In this document: one piece after another, positions 5,951 to 13,644 of the stretch | Position numbering within the stretch: position 1 is the stretch's first letter | Layout of the letters: the number at the start of each line of letters is the position of its first letter | Notes under the pieces: generated by a model | Databases searched by the model: none | What the model saw: the letters and a program-made list of their open reading frames with translations, nothing else | What the model was told of the DNA's origin: nothing | From: Flavobacteriaceae bacterium | GTDB lineage: Bacteria; Bacteroidota; Bacteroidia; Flavobacteriales; Flavobacteriaceae | DNA: 15,246 nucleotides | Reading direction: 5' to 3' | Assembly (NCBI GenBank): GCA_030828025.1 | Contig: JAURDG010000007.1 | Coordinates: 1-15,246, forward strand | Made by a program: the position numbers and the translations under genes

Positions 5951-7742
5951 TGTTGCTTAAATCTATATCTGCCATCAAACCAGATGGATCAATCCTTAAT
6001 TCTCTAATTTTATCCAAAGGCGTGGACAACACCAAGCGATATTCTGGTCGTGCCCAAGCCCAATCCTGTTCAACCACCCAGTTGTCAACTTCTGAAGATT
6101 GTGGTTTTTCACCAAACATCATCTGTAGTGGAATGTAATGCACTGCTTCACTTCCATCAGCGTACAAAACACCAAGGTCAATAGGCATACCCATATCTCC
6201 TATTCGTGCCAAAACAATATGGGTTTTCCCATCTTTTTCTTCAACAGATTTAATACTGTAGTCAATTGTTTTGGTTGTTCGCACCCAATCGTTTAGATAC
6301 CACTCCAGTTGAATACCCGAAACCTTTTCGGCAATGCGTTTAAAATCATTTGGTGTTGGATGAGTAAACTTATGCTCCTTATAAAATTGCTGTAATGCTT
6401 GTATTAATTTTTGTGGTCCAAGGATATAACCCAATTGGGTTAAAAAAACACTTCCTTTACTGTAGCTACCTGTTCCATAGGCCCTGTTGGTAGAAAAACG
6501 ATCAGCATGTGTTGTAAGCGGCTCTTCTAAACCACTAGCAACCAATGAACGATATCTTTTGTAAGAGGTTTCAAAAGAATTAATATTTCCCATGATATTA
6601 TGTTCGCCCAAGGCATCTAAAAAAGAGGTGAACCCTTCGTCCATCCAGGCGCATTTGGATTCATTAAATGCCAACACATGCTGAAACCAAGAGTGTGCCA
6701 ACTCGTGTGAGGTTACGCCATATAAACTTTCATAGCTACGTTGCCCAGTAATCAGCGTACACATGGCGTATTCCATACCGCCGTCTCCACCTTGCAAAAC
6801 AGAATATTGCTCGTAAGGATAGGGCCCAATTGCCTCGTTAAAAAAAGACAACAGTCTTTCAGTATCTTTTTGTAGGCGTTTCCAGTTGTCCGTGATTTCT
6901 GGGTCATTTTGGTAGAAAAAATGTAAGCGAACACCCTGTTCGGTGTCCAAAATATCGTGAATATAGTCTGGATCTGCCGCCCAAGCAAAATCATGAACGT
7001 TAGGCGCAACAAAATGCCACGTCAAGTTTTTTCCTTTTGTTCTTTTAGTTTTTTCACCATACCCATGACCAACCTCTTCAGGATTTTGTAAATATCCCGA
7101 ACCACCAACGACATAGTGCTTATCAAGCGTGAGCTTGACATCAAAATTACCCCAAACACCATGAAATTCCCTTCCAATATAAGGGTTGGGATGCCAGCCT
7201 TCGTGGTCATATTCTGCCAGTTTGGGATACCATTGCGTCATCGAAAGCGAAACACCTTCTGCATTGTCCCTACCACTTCTTCTAATTTGTTTTGGCACCT
7301 GTCCCTCAAAAATCATGGACAAGGTTGTTTTTTCCCCCGGCGCAATTGGCTTTGCCAGTGGAACAACCAAAATGGTTTCTTCCTCTTGAGCATTTAGTTC
7401 AATACCGTCTTGTTTCAGCGAAAGAGCATGTAGGTATCCCACCTCTTTTTCGGTTAAGGCACCAATTCTAGTGCCAACCCGTTGATCCGGATCGGATAGT
7501 GAAATTGAGCGCTCGTCCATTTCACTTCCTGGCTGAAAAGCATTAAAATACAGATGATAAAAAACACGGCTTAAACTATCTGGTGAGTTGTTGGTGTAAA
7601 CAAGCTCTTGCGTGCCCGTATATTTGAATGTCTTAACATCAACAAACACGTCCATCGTGTAGTCCACATGCTGTTGCCAATAGCCAGGCTGCGGCTGAGC
7701 AAAAGCAATAAATCCAAAGAGTAAAAAAAGTAAGTTTTGCAT
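5928..7742 (-). CDS. Secreted M1-family zinc metallopeptidase
   Basis: The 604-residue protein is a gluzincin of the M1 aminopeptidase family. It has an N-terminal signal peptide (about 1-15, ending FIAFA before QPQP) and a beta-rich N-terminal domain to about 250. The catalytic domain carries GGMEY (321-325, the equivalent of the GAMEN exopeptidase motif) and the zinc site HELAH (346-350) with the third ligand Glu369, exactly HExxH-x18-E. A C-terminal region follows, containing a typical 'YSKGSVFLTQLGYILG' helix. It should act in the periplasm or outside the cell, releasing N-terminal residues from peptides; the specificity is unknown. It starts 3 bp after the metallo-beta-lactamase-fold gene and overlaps rnpA by 23 bp, so the three genes are likely one transcript. 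Confidence 0.92.
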   Translation of the reverse strand: MQNLLFLLFGFIAFAQPQPGYWQQHVDYTMDVFVDVKTFKYTGTQELVYTNNSPDSLSRVFYHLYFNAFQPGSEMDERSISLSDPDQRVGTRIGALTEKEVGYLHALSLKQDGIELNAQEEETILVVPLAKPIAPGEKTTLSMIFEGQVPKQIRRSGRDNAEGVSLSMTQWYPKLAEYDHEGWHPNPYIGREFHGVWGNFDVKLTLDKHYVVGGSGYLQNPEEVGHGYGEKTKRTKGKNLTWHFVAPNVHDFAWAADPDYIHDILDTEQGVRLHFFYQNDPEITDNWKRLQKDTERLLSFFNEAIGPYPYEQYSVLQGGDGGMEYAMCTLITGQRSYESLYGVTSHELAHSWFQHVLAFNESKCAWMDEGFTSFLDALGEHNIMGNINSFETSYKRYRSLVASGLEEPLTTHADRFSTNRAYGTGSYSKGSVFLTQLGYILGPQKLIQALQQFYKEHKFTHPTPNDFKRIAEKVSGIQLEWYLNDWVRTTKTIDYSIKSVEEKDGKTHIVLARIGDMGMPIDLGVLYADGSEAVHYIPLQMMFGEKPQSSEVDNWVVEQDWAWARPEYRLVLSTPLDKIRELRIDPSGLMADIDLSNNVFENQE

Positions 7743-7745
7743 GAT

Positions 7746-8609
7746 TTATAAGGAATTTAAGGTTTCAATAGGTAAAGATTCCAAAAGGCGGACGCCCTTT
7801 TCAGTATGTTTTACGGTAAGCAGCGGGTTGTGGGCATCATGTTGCATAAACAAAACAAAGTTTTTGTCAGCGGCTCGGTTTAGAAAAACGTCTTTTTCTT
7901 TTATGGTCTCAAGCGGACGCACATCATATCCCATAACATAAGGCAAAGGCAGATGCCCAGCCGTGGGCAGCAAGTCAGCAGCAAAAACCAACGTTTTGCC
8001 TTTGTAAGAAATATGCGGAATCATTTGTTTTTCGGTATGCCCATCCACAAATAAAATGCCAAAACCGAGTTCGCTTTCCGAGACAAAACCGTTATCATTA
8101 TGCGCCACAAAAAAAAGCTGTCCACTTTGTTCAATAGGCAATAAATTCTCTGTTAAAAAAGAGGCTTTTTCTCTAGGATTTGGGTTTGTTGCCCATTGCC
8201 AATGCGACTTATTGCTCCAATATTTGGCATTTGGAAAACTAAGTTCATACCCTGTTCGGTTGTTGTTCCACCGAACAGCTCCACCACAATGGTCAAAGTG
8301 GAGGTGTGTTAAAAAAACATCGGTAACATCTTCTCTGGAAAAACCAACAGTATTTAAGGATTTGTCAAGGGAATTATTCCCCCACAAGCCATAGTGGCTA
8401 AAAAACTTTTCAGACTGTTTGTTGCCCATTCCAGCATCAATAAGTATTAGCCTGTCGCCGTCTTCAACAAGCAAAGAACGGGCAGCAAGTTCAATTCGGT
8501 TTTGAGTATCGGCAGGATTGGTTCTGCTCCACAAAGCCTTAGGCACCACACCAAACATGGCACCGCCGTCGAGTTTAAAATTGCCTGTTTCTATTGCATG
8601 AAGTATCAT
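7746..8609 (-). CDS. Metallo-beta-lactamase-fold hydrolase
   Basis: The 287-residue protein has the complete metal-binding set of the superfamily: THLHFDH (residues 101-107, the HxHxDH motif), a third histidine in DGHTEKQ (His191), the bridging aspartate in FAADLLP (Asp212) and a late histidine in FMQHDAH (His257). There is no signal peptide, so it is probably cytoplasmic. The layout resembles the lactonase/quorum-quenching-like branch of small MBL hydrolases, but the substrate cannot be assigned from sequence. It lies 21 bp downstream of the SulP gene and 3 bp upstream of the M1 peptidase gene on the same strand. A candidate promoter overlaps the end of the SulP gene. Confidence 0.88.
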   Translation of the reverse strand: MILHAIETGNFKLDGGAMFGVVPKALWSRTNPADTQNRIELAARSLLVEDGDRLILIDAGMGNKQSEKFFSHYGLWGNNSLDKSLNTVGFSREDVTDVFLTHLHFDHCGGAVRWNNNRTGYELSFPNAKYWSNKSHWQWATNPNPREKASFLTENLLPIEQSGQLFFVAHNDNGFVSESELGFGILFVDGHTEKQMIPHISYKGKTLVFAADLLPTAGHLPLPYVMGYDVRPLETIKEKDVFLNRAADKNFVLFMQHDAHNPLLTVKHTEKGVRLLESLPIETLNSL

Positions 8610-8614
8610 GGGAA

Positions 8615-8641
8615 CGAAGGTACAAAAGTTTTATCCGTCAA
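8615..8641 (-). promoter_or_regulatory. Candidate promoter for the MBL-fold gene (TTG-N16-TACCTTCG)
   Basis: On the minus strand TTG (8641-8639, inside the last SulP codons) is followed after 16 nt by TACCTTCG (8622-8615), one mismatch from TAnnTTTG. It ends 5 nt before the MBL-fold ATG, so any transcript from it would be nearly leaderless. It may start a separate unit of MBL-fold gene, M1 peptidase gene and rnpA. Confidence 0.4.
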
Positions 8642-10826
8642 TCTTTTTCTTAAGCGCAAGTCCAAATTCAATCATGGCAGCAGCTTCTGCTGGCGTTGCG
8701 GGACGCAAAAACTGCCGAACCAACAACTCCTTGCCGTTGCTCATGACGTGATAAAAGCCATAAGCAGAGAAAAACGACACCATTTTAGCATTAAAAAAGG
8801 CGCGCACTTTTGTTGGATTATCACCCTGCACATAAAAATCTTTTGAAAACTCGGGAAAGTCAGGAAAATCGATGTCGTGAACTCCCGCCAAATGCGAAAG
8901 CTTTTCGAGTAATAGTTCTCGGTCAAAAGAGAAAATAGGAATTGGCTTTTCTAGAGTTACACGCAGAAATGTCGTTTGCACATTTTCTTTGGCAATAAAA
9001 GCACCTTCACTATATGTAATGTCGAACAAAGAAAGGCTATTTTTTGGTTCTTCGAGCATATTATACATACGCTCCACAACTGCTGTTTGATAAACAGGAT
9101 GACCGCGCAAAAGGGCTTTATTTGTTTTTGGTGCTTCAGTGTAGGTCCACCCGTGCTCCTGCGCCAAAGCCTCCAGCTGTTGTTGGCGTTTCGTACGACC
9201 ACCACCAAACACGCGAAGTGTTTTCATTGGTCGTAAGGTACGTACCGCAAAAGGATGGCTGGAGTCGGTATCGTGCACATCTAGCCCAATGATTTCGAGC
9301 GCACCTCCCTTACGTTCAAATAAGTCCTCGTAATTTTGGAGGCTTTCTTGTACGGTATGGTCCACAAAAGAACACAGCGAAAAATCAACTACCGCCCGCA
9401 TGTCTTGCGGGATTACATCTAATTTGGACTTAAGTTTATAGAAATTTAAAAAGGTACAAAAGTGAATAACTCCAACATAATAATTTTGGGTTTCGGTTTC
9501 TTTATACATCAATACATTGGGCTTTAGCAGGTTTCGAGAGAACAACCAAAACGCCTTGTTCAGCACCACATGCACGGCAAAAGTGGTTGCCAGACCAATA
9601 AGAATACCAGTAATTAAATCGGTAAGCAAAGTGGCAATGAGCGTGGTCAAGAATACCAGTAATTGCTCCTTGCCAATTTGGTACATGCGCACAAAAATAA
9701 CGGGCGAAGCTAGCTTATAGCCTGTATAAACTAAAATGGCTGCCAGTGCTGTTAGTGGAATGCGCCGCAATTGATCTTGAAAAACCAACACCATAACAAA
9801 CAAAAAGACGGCGTGAAAGAAGTTAGCACTTCTATTGCTTGCTTGGTTATTTACATTCACCGAGCTTCGAGCAATTACCGTTACTACGTTCATACCACCC
9901 AAAAAGCCACTAACAACAGTTGCCAACCCTAACGCCTTCATGTCCTTGTTGGCATTTGACCTCCTTTTTTGTGGGTCTAATTTATCCACCGCTTTAATGC
10001 TCAGCAGCGACTCGATACTTGAAATAAGTGTTATGGAAAGGACTACACCCCAAAATGTGGACTGATTCCATTTGGAAAAATTTGGCGTAGGAAGCCCGCC
10101 GAACAAATTTTCAGGAAGCGAAATAAGCAATTCTTTGCTTATCGGATTTCCTTGCCCAAAAAAAGAGAAATAAGCATCGAAACCAAGTGCCAACAACACT
10201 ACCCACATAGGAGCTGGGACAAGGTGAAAAAAGCGATTTCTTATGTTGCTGTAAAAAACCATAATAAACAAGCTTGCCACCCCAATAGCGGCGGCATACC
10301 ATTGCCCAGTAGTGCCGTCCGTAATTAACGCATGAATTAAATCTGGAATCCCTAAAAACAAGTCTAGCGCTGCTCCTTTGGTTGTTAAATCGCCCAGCAT
10401 GACATAAAGCTGCTTCAGCAAAATGGTTATCCCGATTGCCGACAGCATGCCTTGTAGGGCAGTAGCCGGAAAAAAATCACTCAGTGAGCCAAACCGCAAA
10501 AACCCAAAGACCAACAACAAGACCCCAGACAGTATAACAGCAGCCAGCGCATACAGGTATCCAGCCTGCATATCACCTTCGCCGAGCACCGTAACAGCAC
10601 CAAGCAAAACCACCACCAACCCATTACCAGGACCCGTAATTGTGACGTAAGAACCACCAAACAAAGCAACAACCAGACCACCAACGACAGAAGCAATGAT
10701 GCCCGCAATGGGCGGAAATCCCGAAGCAATGGCTAGCCCAAGCGCCAACGGCATTGCAATAAGCGACACCACAAATCCAGCAAAAATATTGCTGCGCAAA
10801 TGCGCAAATTTAGTTTTACGACCCAT
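8631..10826 (-). CDS. SulP-family anion transporter with STAS-like and extra C-terminal domains
   Basis: The first 430 or so residues of this 731-residue protein are a SulP membrane domain: IFAGFVVSLIAMPLALGLAIASGFPPIAGI at about 14-43, VTITGPGNGLVVVL (61-74), and about a dozen further hydrophobic segments. A short STAS-like domain follows (about 440-520, with VVDFSLCSFVDH at 479-490). SulP proteins carry sulfate, bicarbonate or other anions, often with Na+ or H+; the substrate here is open. After a linker comes a region of about 160 residues (about 570-731) that I do not recognise with certainty. It includes FSKDFYVQGDNPTKVRAFF and a SNGKELLVRQ strand, vaguely like the end of DUF3137-type proteins. 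The ATG shares one base with the stop of the stress-protein gene (TGATG), so translation is coupled. Confidence 0.9.
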   Translation of the reverse strand: MGRKTKFAHLRSNIFAGFVVSLIAMPLALGLAIASGFPPIAGIIASVVGGLVVALFGGSYVTITGPGNGLVVVLLGAVTVLGEGDMQAGYLYALAAVILSGVLLLVFGFLRFGSLSDFFPATALQGMLSAIGITILLKQLYVMLGDLTTKGAALDLFLGIPDLIHALITDGTTGQWYAAAIGVASLFIMVFYSNIRNRFFHLVPAPMWVVLLALGFDAYFSFFGQGNPISKELLISLPENLFGGLPTPNFSKWNQSTFWGVVLSITLISSIESLLSIKAVDKLDPQKRRSNANKDMKALGLATVVSGFLGGMNVVTVIARSSVNVNNQASNRSANFFHAVFLFVMVLVFQDQLRRIPLTALAAILVYTGYKLASPVIFVRMYQIGKEQLLVFLTTLIATLLTDLITGILIGLATTFAVHVVLNKAFWLFSRNLLKPNVLMYKETETQNYYVGVIHFCTFLNFYKLKSKLDVIPQDMRAVVDFSLCSFVDHTVQESLQNYEDLFERKGGALEIIGLDVHDTDSSHPFAVRTLRPMKTLRVFGGGRTKRQQQLEALAQEHGWTYTEAPKTNKALLRGHPVYQTAVVERMYNMLEEPKNSLSLFDITYSEGAFIAKENVQTTFLRVTLEKPIPIFSFDRELLLEKLSHLAGVHDIDFPDFPEFSKDFYVQGDNPTKVRAFFNAKMVSFFSAYGFYHVMSNGKELLVRQFLRPATPAEAAAMIEFGLALKKKIDG

Positions 10827-11674
10827 CAGCGAACAATTAATACATCGGTTGGTAAGTCAGACAAAATATATTCCAAATCGTGAGGAAACAGCCGGTCCCA
10901 AAGGGTGAGTTTTCGTGGCGCATTCATCACCAACAAATCGGCACGCACCACCCTAGCGTAATGCCCAATAGAATAGCCTCTTGTTCCAAAAATAGGCTGA
11001 ACAACCACCTCAAGCCGCCCTTTAATATTGGTTGGAATATGCTTTAAAATCGCCTGTACCCTAGAGTTTTCGCGCAATTTAATACGCTCTTTAGCAATGG
11101 TAGATTGCCGTAGGCTACGGTCGTCATCAACTTTAATGGCAACGCTGTCTTCTGGAATTTCTTCGACAACAGTTAGTTTTTGTGCGCCTAGTGATGAGAG
11201 CACGTAAAATGCACGTTCTATTGCCTCTTCGGTTTTTGGGTGCGCCAACCCGTTGACTACAGCAGAAGCACAGGGCACTCGAACAACTGAAGGCTTGATA
11301 AGCAACAACACATCACAGGGTGCTTTTCGGGTGAGCTTTCTTGCTACAGAACCCAAATAATATTTTAACAAGCCTTCGCGCTTGATTGCACCTAAAATGA
11401 GCAGGTTTGCTTTTTGGCTAATGCACGCATGCAACAACACATCAACAGGATTTCCTGCCTGCCAAAGCACCCGATAGTTTGGCAAATCACCATCAAAACC
11501 CGCGATGATTTTTTCTAAAGCCGCAGCTTTTTCGGTTGTTTGTTCGCCCACATGAACCATGACAAGCGAAGCGTTGAACAACACACTCATGCGCAACGCC
11601 TCAAAGATATTGGCTTGAATATTTGGCGAAAAAGCCACACCCACTACAATGGTGCTGTATTGTTTTTGCTGCAT
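10826..11674 (-). CDS. Tandem universal stress protein (two UspA domains)
   Basis: The 282-residue cytoplasmic protein consists of two Usp folds, at about residues 5-127 and 133-282. The first has the strand-helix pattern YSTIVVGVAFSP, LVMVHV, and ANLLILGAIKREGLLKYYLGSVARKL. The last is a spaced-out variant of the ATP-binding glycine motif: glycines at 95, 101 and 108, then Ser109, rather than the canonical G-x2-G-x9-G(S/T). The second repeat ends DLLVMNAPRKLTLWDRLFPHDLEYIL and lacks these glycines, so it probably does not bind ATP in the usual way. It is immediately upstream of, and translationally coupled to, the SulP transporter, which suggests that it regulates or senses the state of that transporter. 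That role is inference. Confidence 0.85.
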   Translation of the reverse strand: MQQKQYSTIVVGVAFSPNIQANIFEALRMSVLFNASLVMVHVGEQTTEKAAALEKIIAGFDGDLPNYRVLWQAGNPVDVLLHACISQKANLLILGAIKREGLLKYYLGSVARKLTRKAPCDVLLLIKPSVVRVPCASAVVNGLAHPKTEEAIERAFYVLSSLGAQKLTVVEEIPEDSVAIKVDDDRSLRQSTIAKERIKLRENSRVQAILKHIPTNIKGRLEVVVQPIFGTRGYSIGHYARVVRADLLVMNAPRKLTLWDRLFPHDLEYILSDLPTDVLIVR

Positions 11675-11679
11675 ACGCT

Positions 11680-11709
11680 AAAATATAGCAAAAAGTTAGT
11701 ACAGCACAA
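11680..11709 (-). promoter_or_regulatory. Candidate promoter of the usp-sulP unit (TTG-N19-TATATTTT)
   Basis: On the minus strand TTG (11709-11707) is followed after 19 nt by TATATTTT (11687-11680), one mismatch from TAnnTTTG. It ends 5 nt before the usp ATG. It lies in the 73-bp gap between lepA and usp, in which I see no terminator hairpin. Confidence 0.4.
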
Positions 11710-11747
11710 GTAAAGAAGTAATTTAAGAGAAAAAGTGAATCGGCGAC

Positions 11748-13544
11748 CTAATCGTTTAGTTTGAGCACTGCCATAAATGCCTCTTGCGGAATTTCTACAT
11801 TCCCAATCTGGCGCATTTTCTTTTTCCCCTTTTTCTGACGCTCCAGAAGTTTACGTTTCCGGGTAATGTCACCTCCATAACATTTGGCGGTAACGTCTTT
11901 GCGAACCGCTTTTACGGTTTCACGGGCAATAATTTTTGCACCAATCGCTGCTTGAATAGGAACATCAAACTGTTGTCGTGGAATCATCTTTTGGAGTTTT
12001 TCGCAGATTTTTTTGCCCAACCCATAAGCATTATCGGTATGTACCAGTGCAGAAAGCGCATCAACGGAATTACCGTTTAGCAATATATCTACTCGAACTA
12101 ATTTTGATTGACGCATACCAATAGGGCTATAGTCAAAAGAGGCATAGCCCTTTGAAACCGATTTTAGTCGGTCGTAAAAATCAAAAACGATTTCCGCCAA
12201 TGGTAAATCAAAACTCAGCTCAACACGCTCGGTAGTGAGGTAGGTTTGGTTGGTGATGATGCCGCGCTTTTCAATACACAAGCTCATTACATTCCCTACA
12301 AAATCAGATTTGGTGATAATTGTTGCTTTGATAAAAGGCTCTTCAACACGATCAAGGATAGATGCGTCTGGCAAGTCAGACGGATTGTTTACGATCAAAA
12401 TGTCATTGGGGTTCTTTCGGGTATAGGCGTGATAGGACACGTTAGGCACGGTCGTAATCACCGTCATATCAAACTCCCGCTCCAGTCGCTCTTGGATGAT
12501 TTCTAGATGCAGCATCCCAAGGAAACCACAACGAAACCCGAAGCCTAGTGCCGCCGAGCTTTCGGGAGCAAATACCAGCGAAGCATCGTTGAGTTGAAGT
12601 TTTTCCATAGATGCACGAAGCTCCTCATACTCTTCCGTATCTATGGGATAAATACCTGCAAAAACCATCGGTTTTACTTCTTCAAATCCTTCAATAGCTT
12701 GTGTTGTGGAGTGTTCCACGGAGGTAATCGTATCGCCGACCTTTACTTCCTTAGCTTCTTTAACTCCCGTGATGAGGTAGCCCACATCGCCTGCAAGCAT
12801 CTGCTTGCGCGGCTCTTGTTTTAGCTTTAATGCGCCTATTTCGTCGGCATAATAGGTTTTGCCGGTAGCCATGAATTTTACCTGTTCGCCTTTGTTAATT
12901 TTACCATTAAGGATGCGGAAGTAGGTTTCCACACCTCTAAAAGGATTGTAAACCGAGTCAAAAATAAGGGCTTGAAGCGGTGCTTCTGTATCGCCTTTTG
13001 GCGCAGGGATTCGTTCAACAATGGCACGCAGAATATCGTCCACACCCAACCCCGTTTTAGCAGAAGCATGGATAACCTCTTCAGCTTTGCAGCCCAACAA
13101 ATCAACGATATCGTCGGTAACTTCTTCGGGGTTTGCCGAGGGCAAATCCACTTTGTTTAAAACGGGAATAATCTCTAAGTCGTTCTCTAAAGCCAAATAC
13201 AGGTTAGAAATGGTTTGTGCCTGAATGCTTTGGGCAGCATCAACGACCAATAGCGCACCTTCACAAGCGGCAATCGAGCGCGATACTTCATAAGAGAAGT
13301 CAACATGCCCAGGCGTGTCAATCAAATTAAATACATATTCTTGACCATCTAACAGATAATTCATCTGGATGGCGTGTGACTTAATGGTAATGCCACGCTC
13401 GCGCTCAAGGTCCATATTGTCAAGCAGCTGATCTTGTTTTTCGCGTTCGCTAACAGCTCCCGTTGCGTCCAAAAGGCGATCAGCAAGAGTGCTTTTCCCG
13501 TGATCGATGTGTGCGATAATGCAAAAATTTCGAATATGTTTCAT
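11748..13544 (-). CDS. lepA: Elongation factor 4 (LepA), translational GTPase
   Basis: LepA is a ribosome-associated GTPase related to EF-G that acts in translation and ribosome biogenesis. From the ATG at 13544 the product is 598 residues, the family's normal length, and begins MKHIRNFCIIAHIDHGKST, with the P-loop AHIDHGKST at 11-19. Further motifs are RGITIKSH (switch I/G2), DTPGHVDF (G3) and NKVDLP (G4). The C-terminal domain ends IGNVEIPQEAFMAVLKLND, the LepA-specific tail that distinguishes it from EF-G. The frame stays open upstream to 13769, but that extension is antisense to the divergent membrane-protein gene, has no family similarity, and reads across the promoter, so I reject it. 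It is followed on the same strand by the usp-sulP unit after 73 bp. Confidence 0.96.
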   Translation of the reverse strand: MKHIRNFCIIAHIDHGKSTLADRLLDATGAVSEREKQDQLLDNMDLERERGITIKSHAIQMNYLLDGQEYVFNLIDTPGHVDFSYEVSRSIAACEGALLVVDAAQSIQAQTISNLYLALENDLEIIPVLNKVDLPSANPEEVTDDIVDLLGCKAEEVIHASAKTGLGVDDILRAIVERIPAPKGDTEAPLQALIFDSVYNPFRGVETYFRILNGKINKGEQVKFMATGKTYYADEIGALKLKQEPRKQMLAGDVGYLITGVKEAKEVKVGDTITSVEHSTTQAIEGFEEVKPMVFAGIYPIDTEEYEELRASMEKLQLNDASLVFAPESSAALGFGFRCGFLGMLHLEIIQERLEREFDMTVITTVPNVSYHAYTRKNPNDILIVNNPSDLPDASILDRVEEPFIKATIITKSDFVGNVMSLCIEKRGIITNQTYLTTERVELSFDLPLAEIVFDFYDRLKSVSKGYASFDYSPIGMRQSKLVRVDILLNGNSVDALSALVHTDNAYGLGKKICEKLQKMIPRQQFDVPIQAAIGAKIIARETVKAVRKDVTAKCYGGDITRKRKLLERQKKGKKKMRQIGNVEIPQEAFMAVLKLND

Positions 13545-13569
13545 AATGAGCGAACAACGCCAGAGCGAA

Positions 13570-13577
13570 CAAAGATA
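13570..13577 (-). promoter_or_regulatory. Predicted -7 element (TATCTTTG) for lepA
   Basis: On the minus strand this reads TATCTTTG, an exact TAnnTTTG match, ending 25 nt before the lepA ATG. I do not see a TTG at normal -33 spacing. The divergent MauE-like gene has its own promoter about 25 bp away on the other strand. Confidence 0.5.
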
Positions 13578-13602
13578 GGCTTTGATAAGATAGAGCGCAT
13601 GA

Positions 13603-13629
13603 TTGTGCCAACAAAAAAAGGTATTTTTG
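13603..13629 (+). promoter_or_regulatory. Predicted promoter of the MauE-like/dus unit (TTG-N16-TATTTTTG)
   Basis: TTG at 13603-13605 is followed after 16 nt by TATTTTTG at 13622-13629, an exact -7 match. It ends 15 nt before the ATG at 13645. The in-frame TTG at 13603 is thus the -33 element, not a start codon. An AAGGA sequence about 6 nt before the ATG could serve as a ribosome-binding site. Confidence 0.6.
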
Positions 13630-13644
13630 AAAAAAAAGGAAATC

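Noticed and set aside
12246..12506. Plus-strand frame inside lepA
   Set aside because: It is opposite a highly conserved gene and its translation shows no domain pattern.
13603..13644. TTG start adding 14 residues to the MauE-like protein
   Set aside because: That TTG is the -33 element of the predicted promoter, the added residues are lysine-rich and not membrane-like, and the ATG at 13645 has AAGGA upstream.
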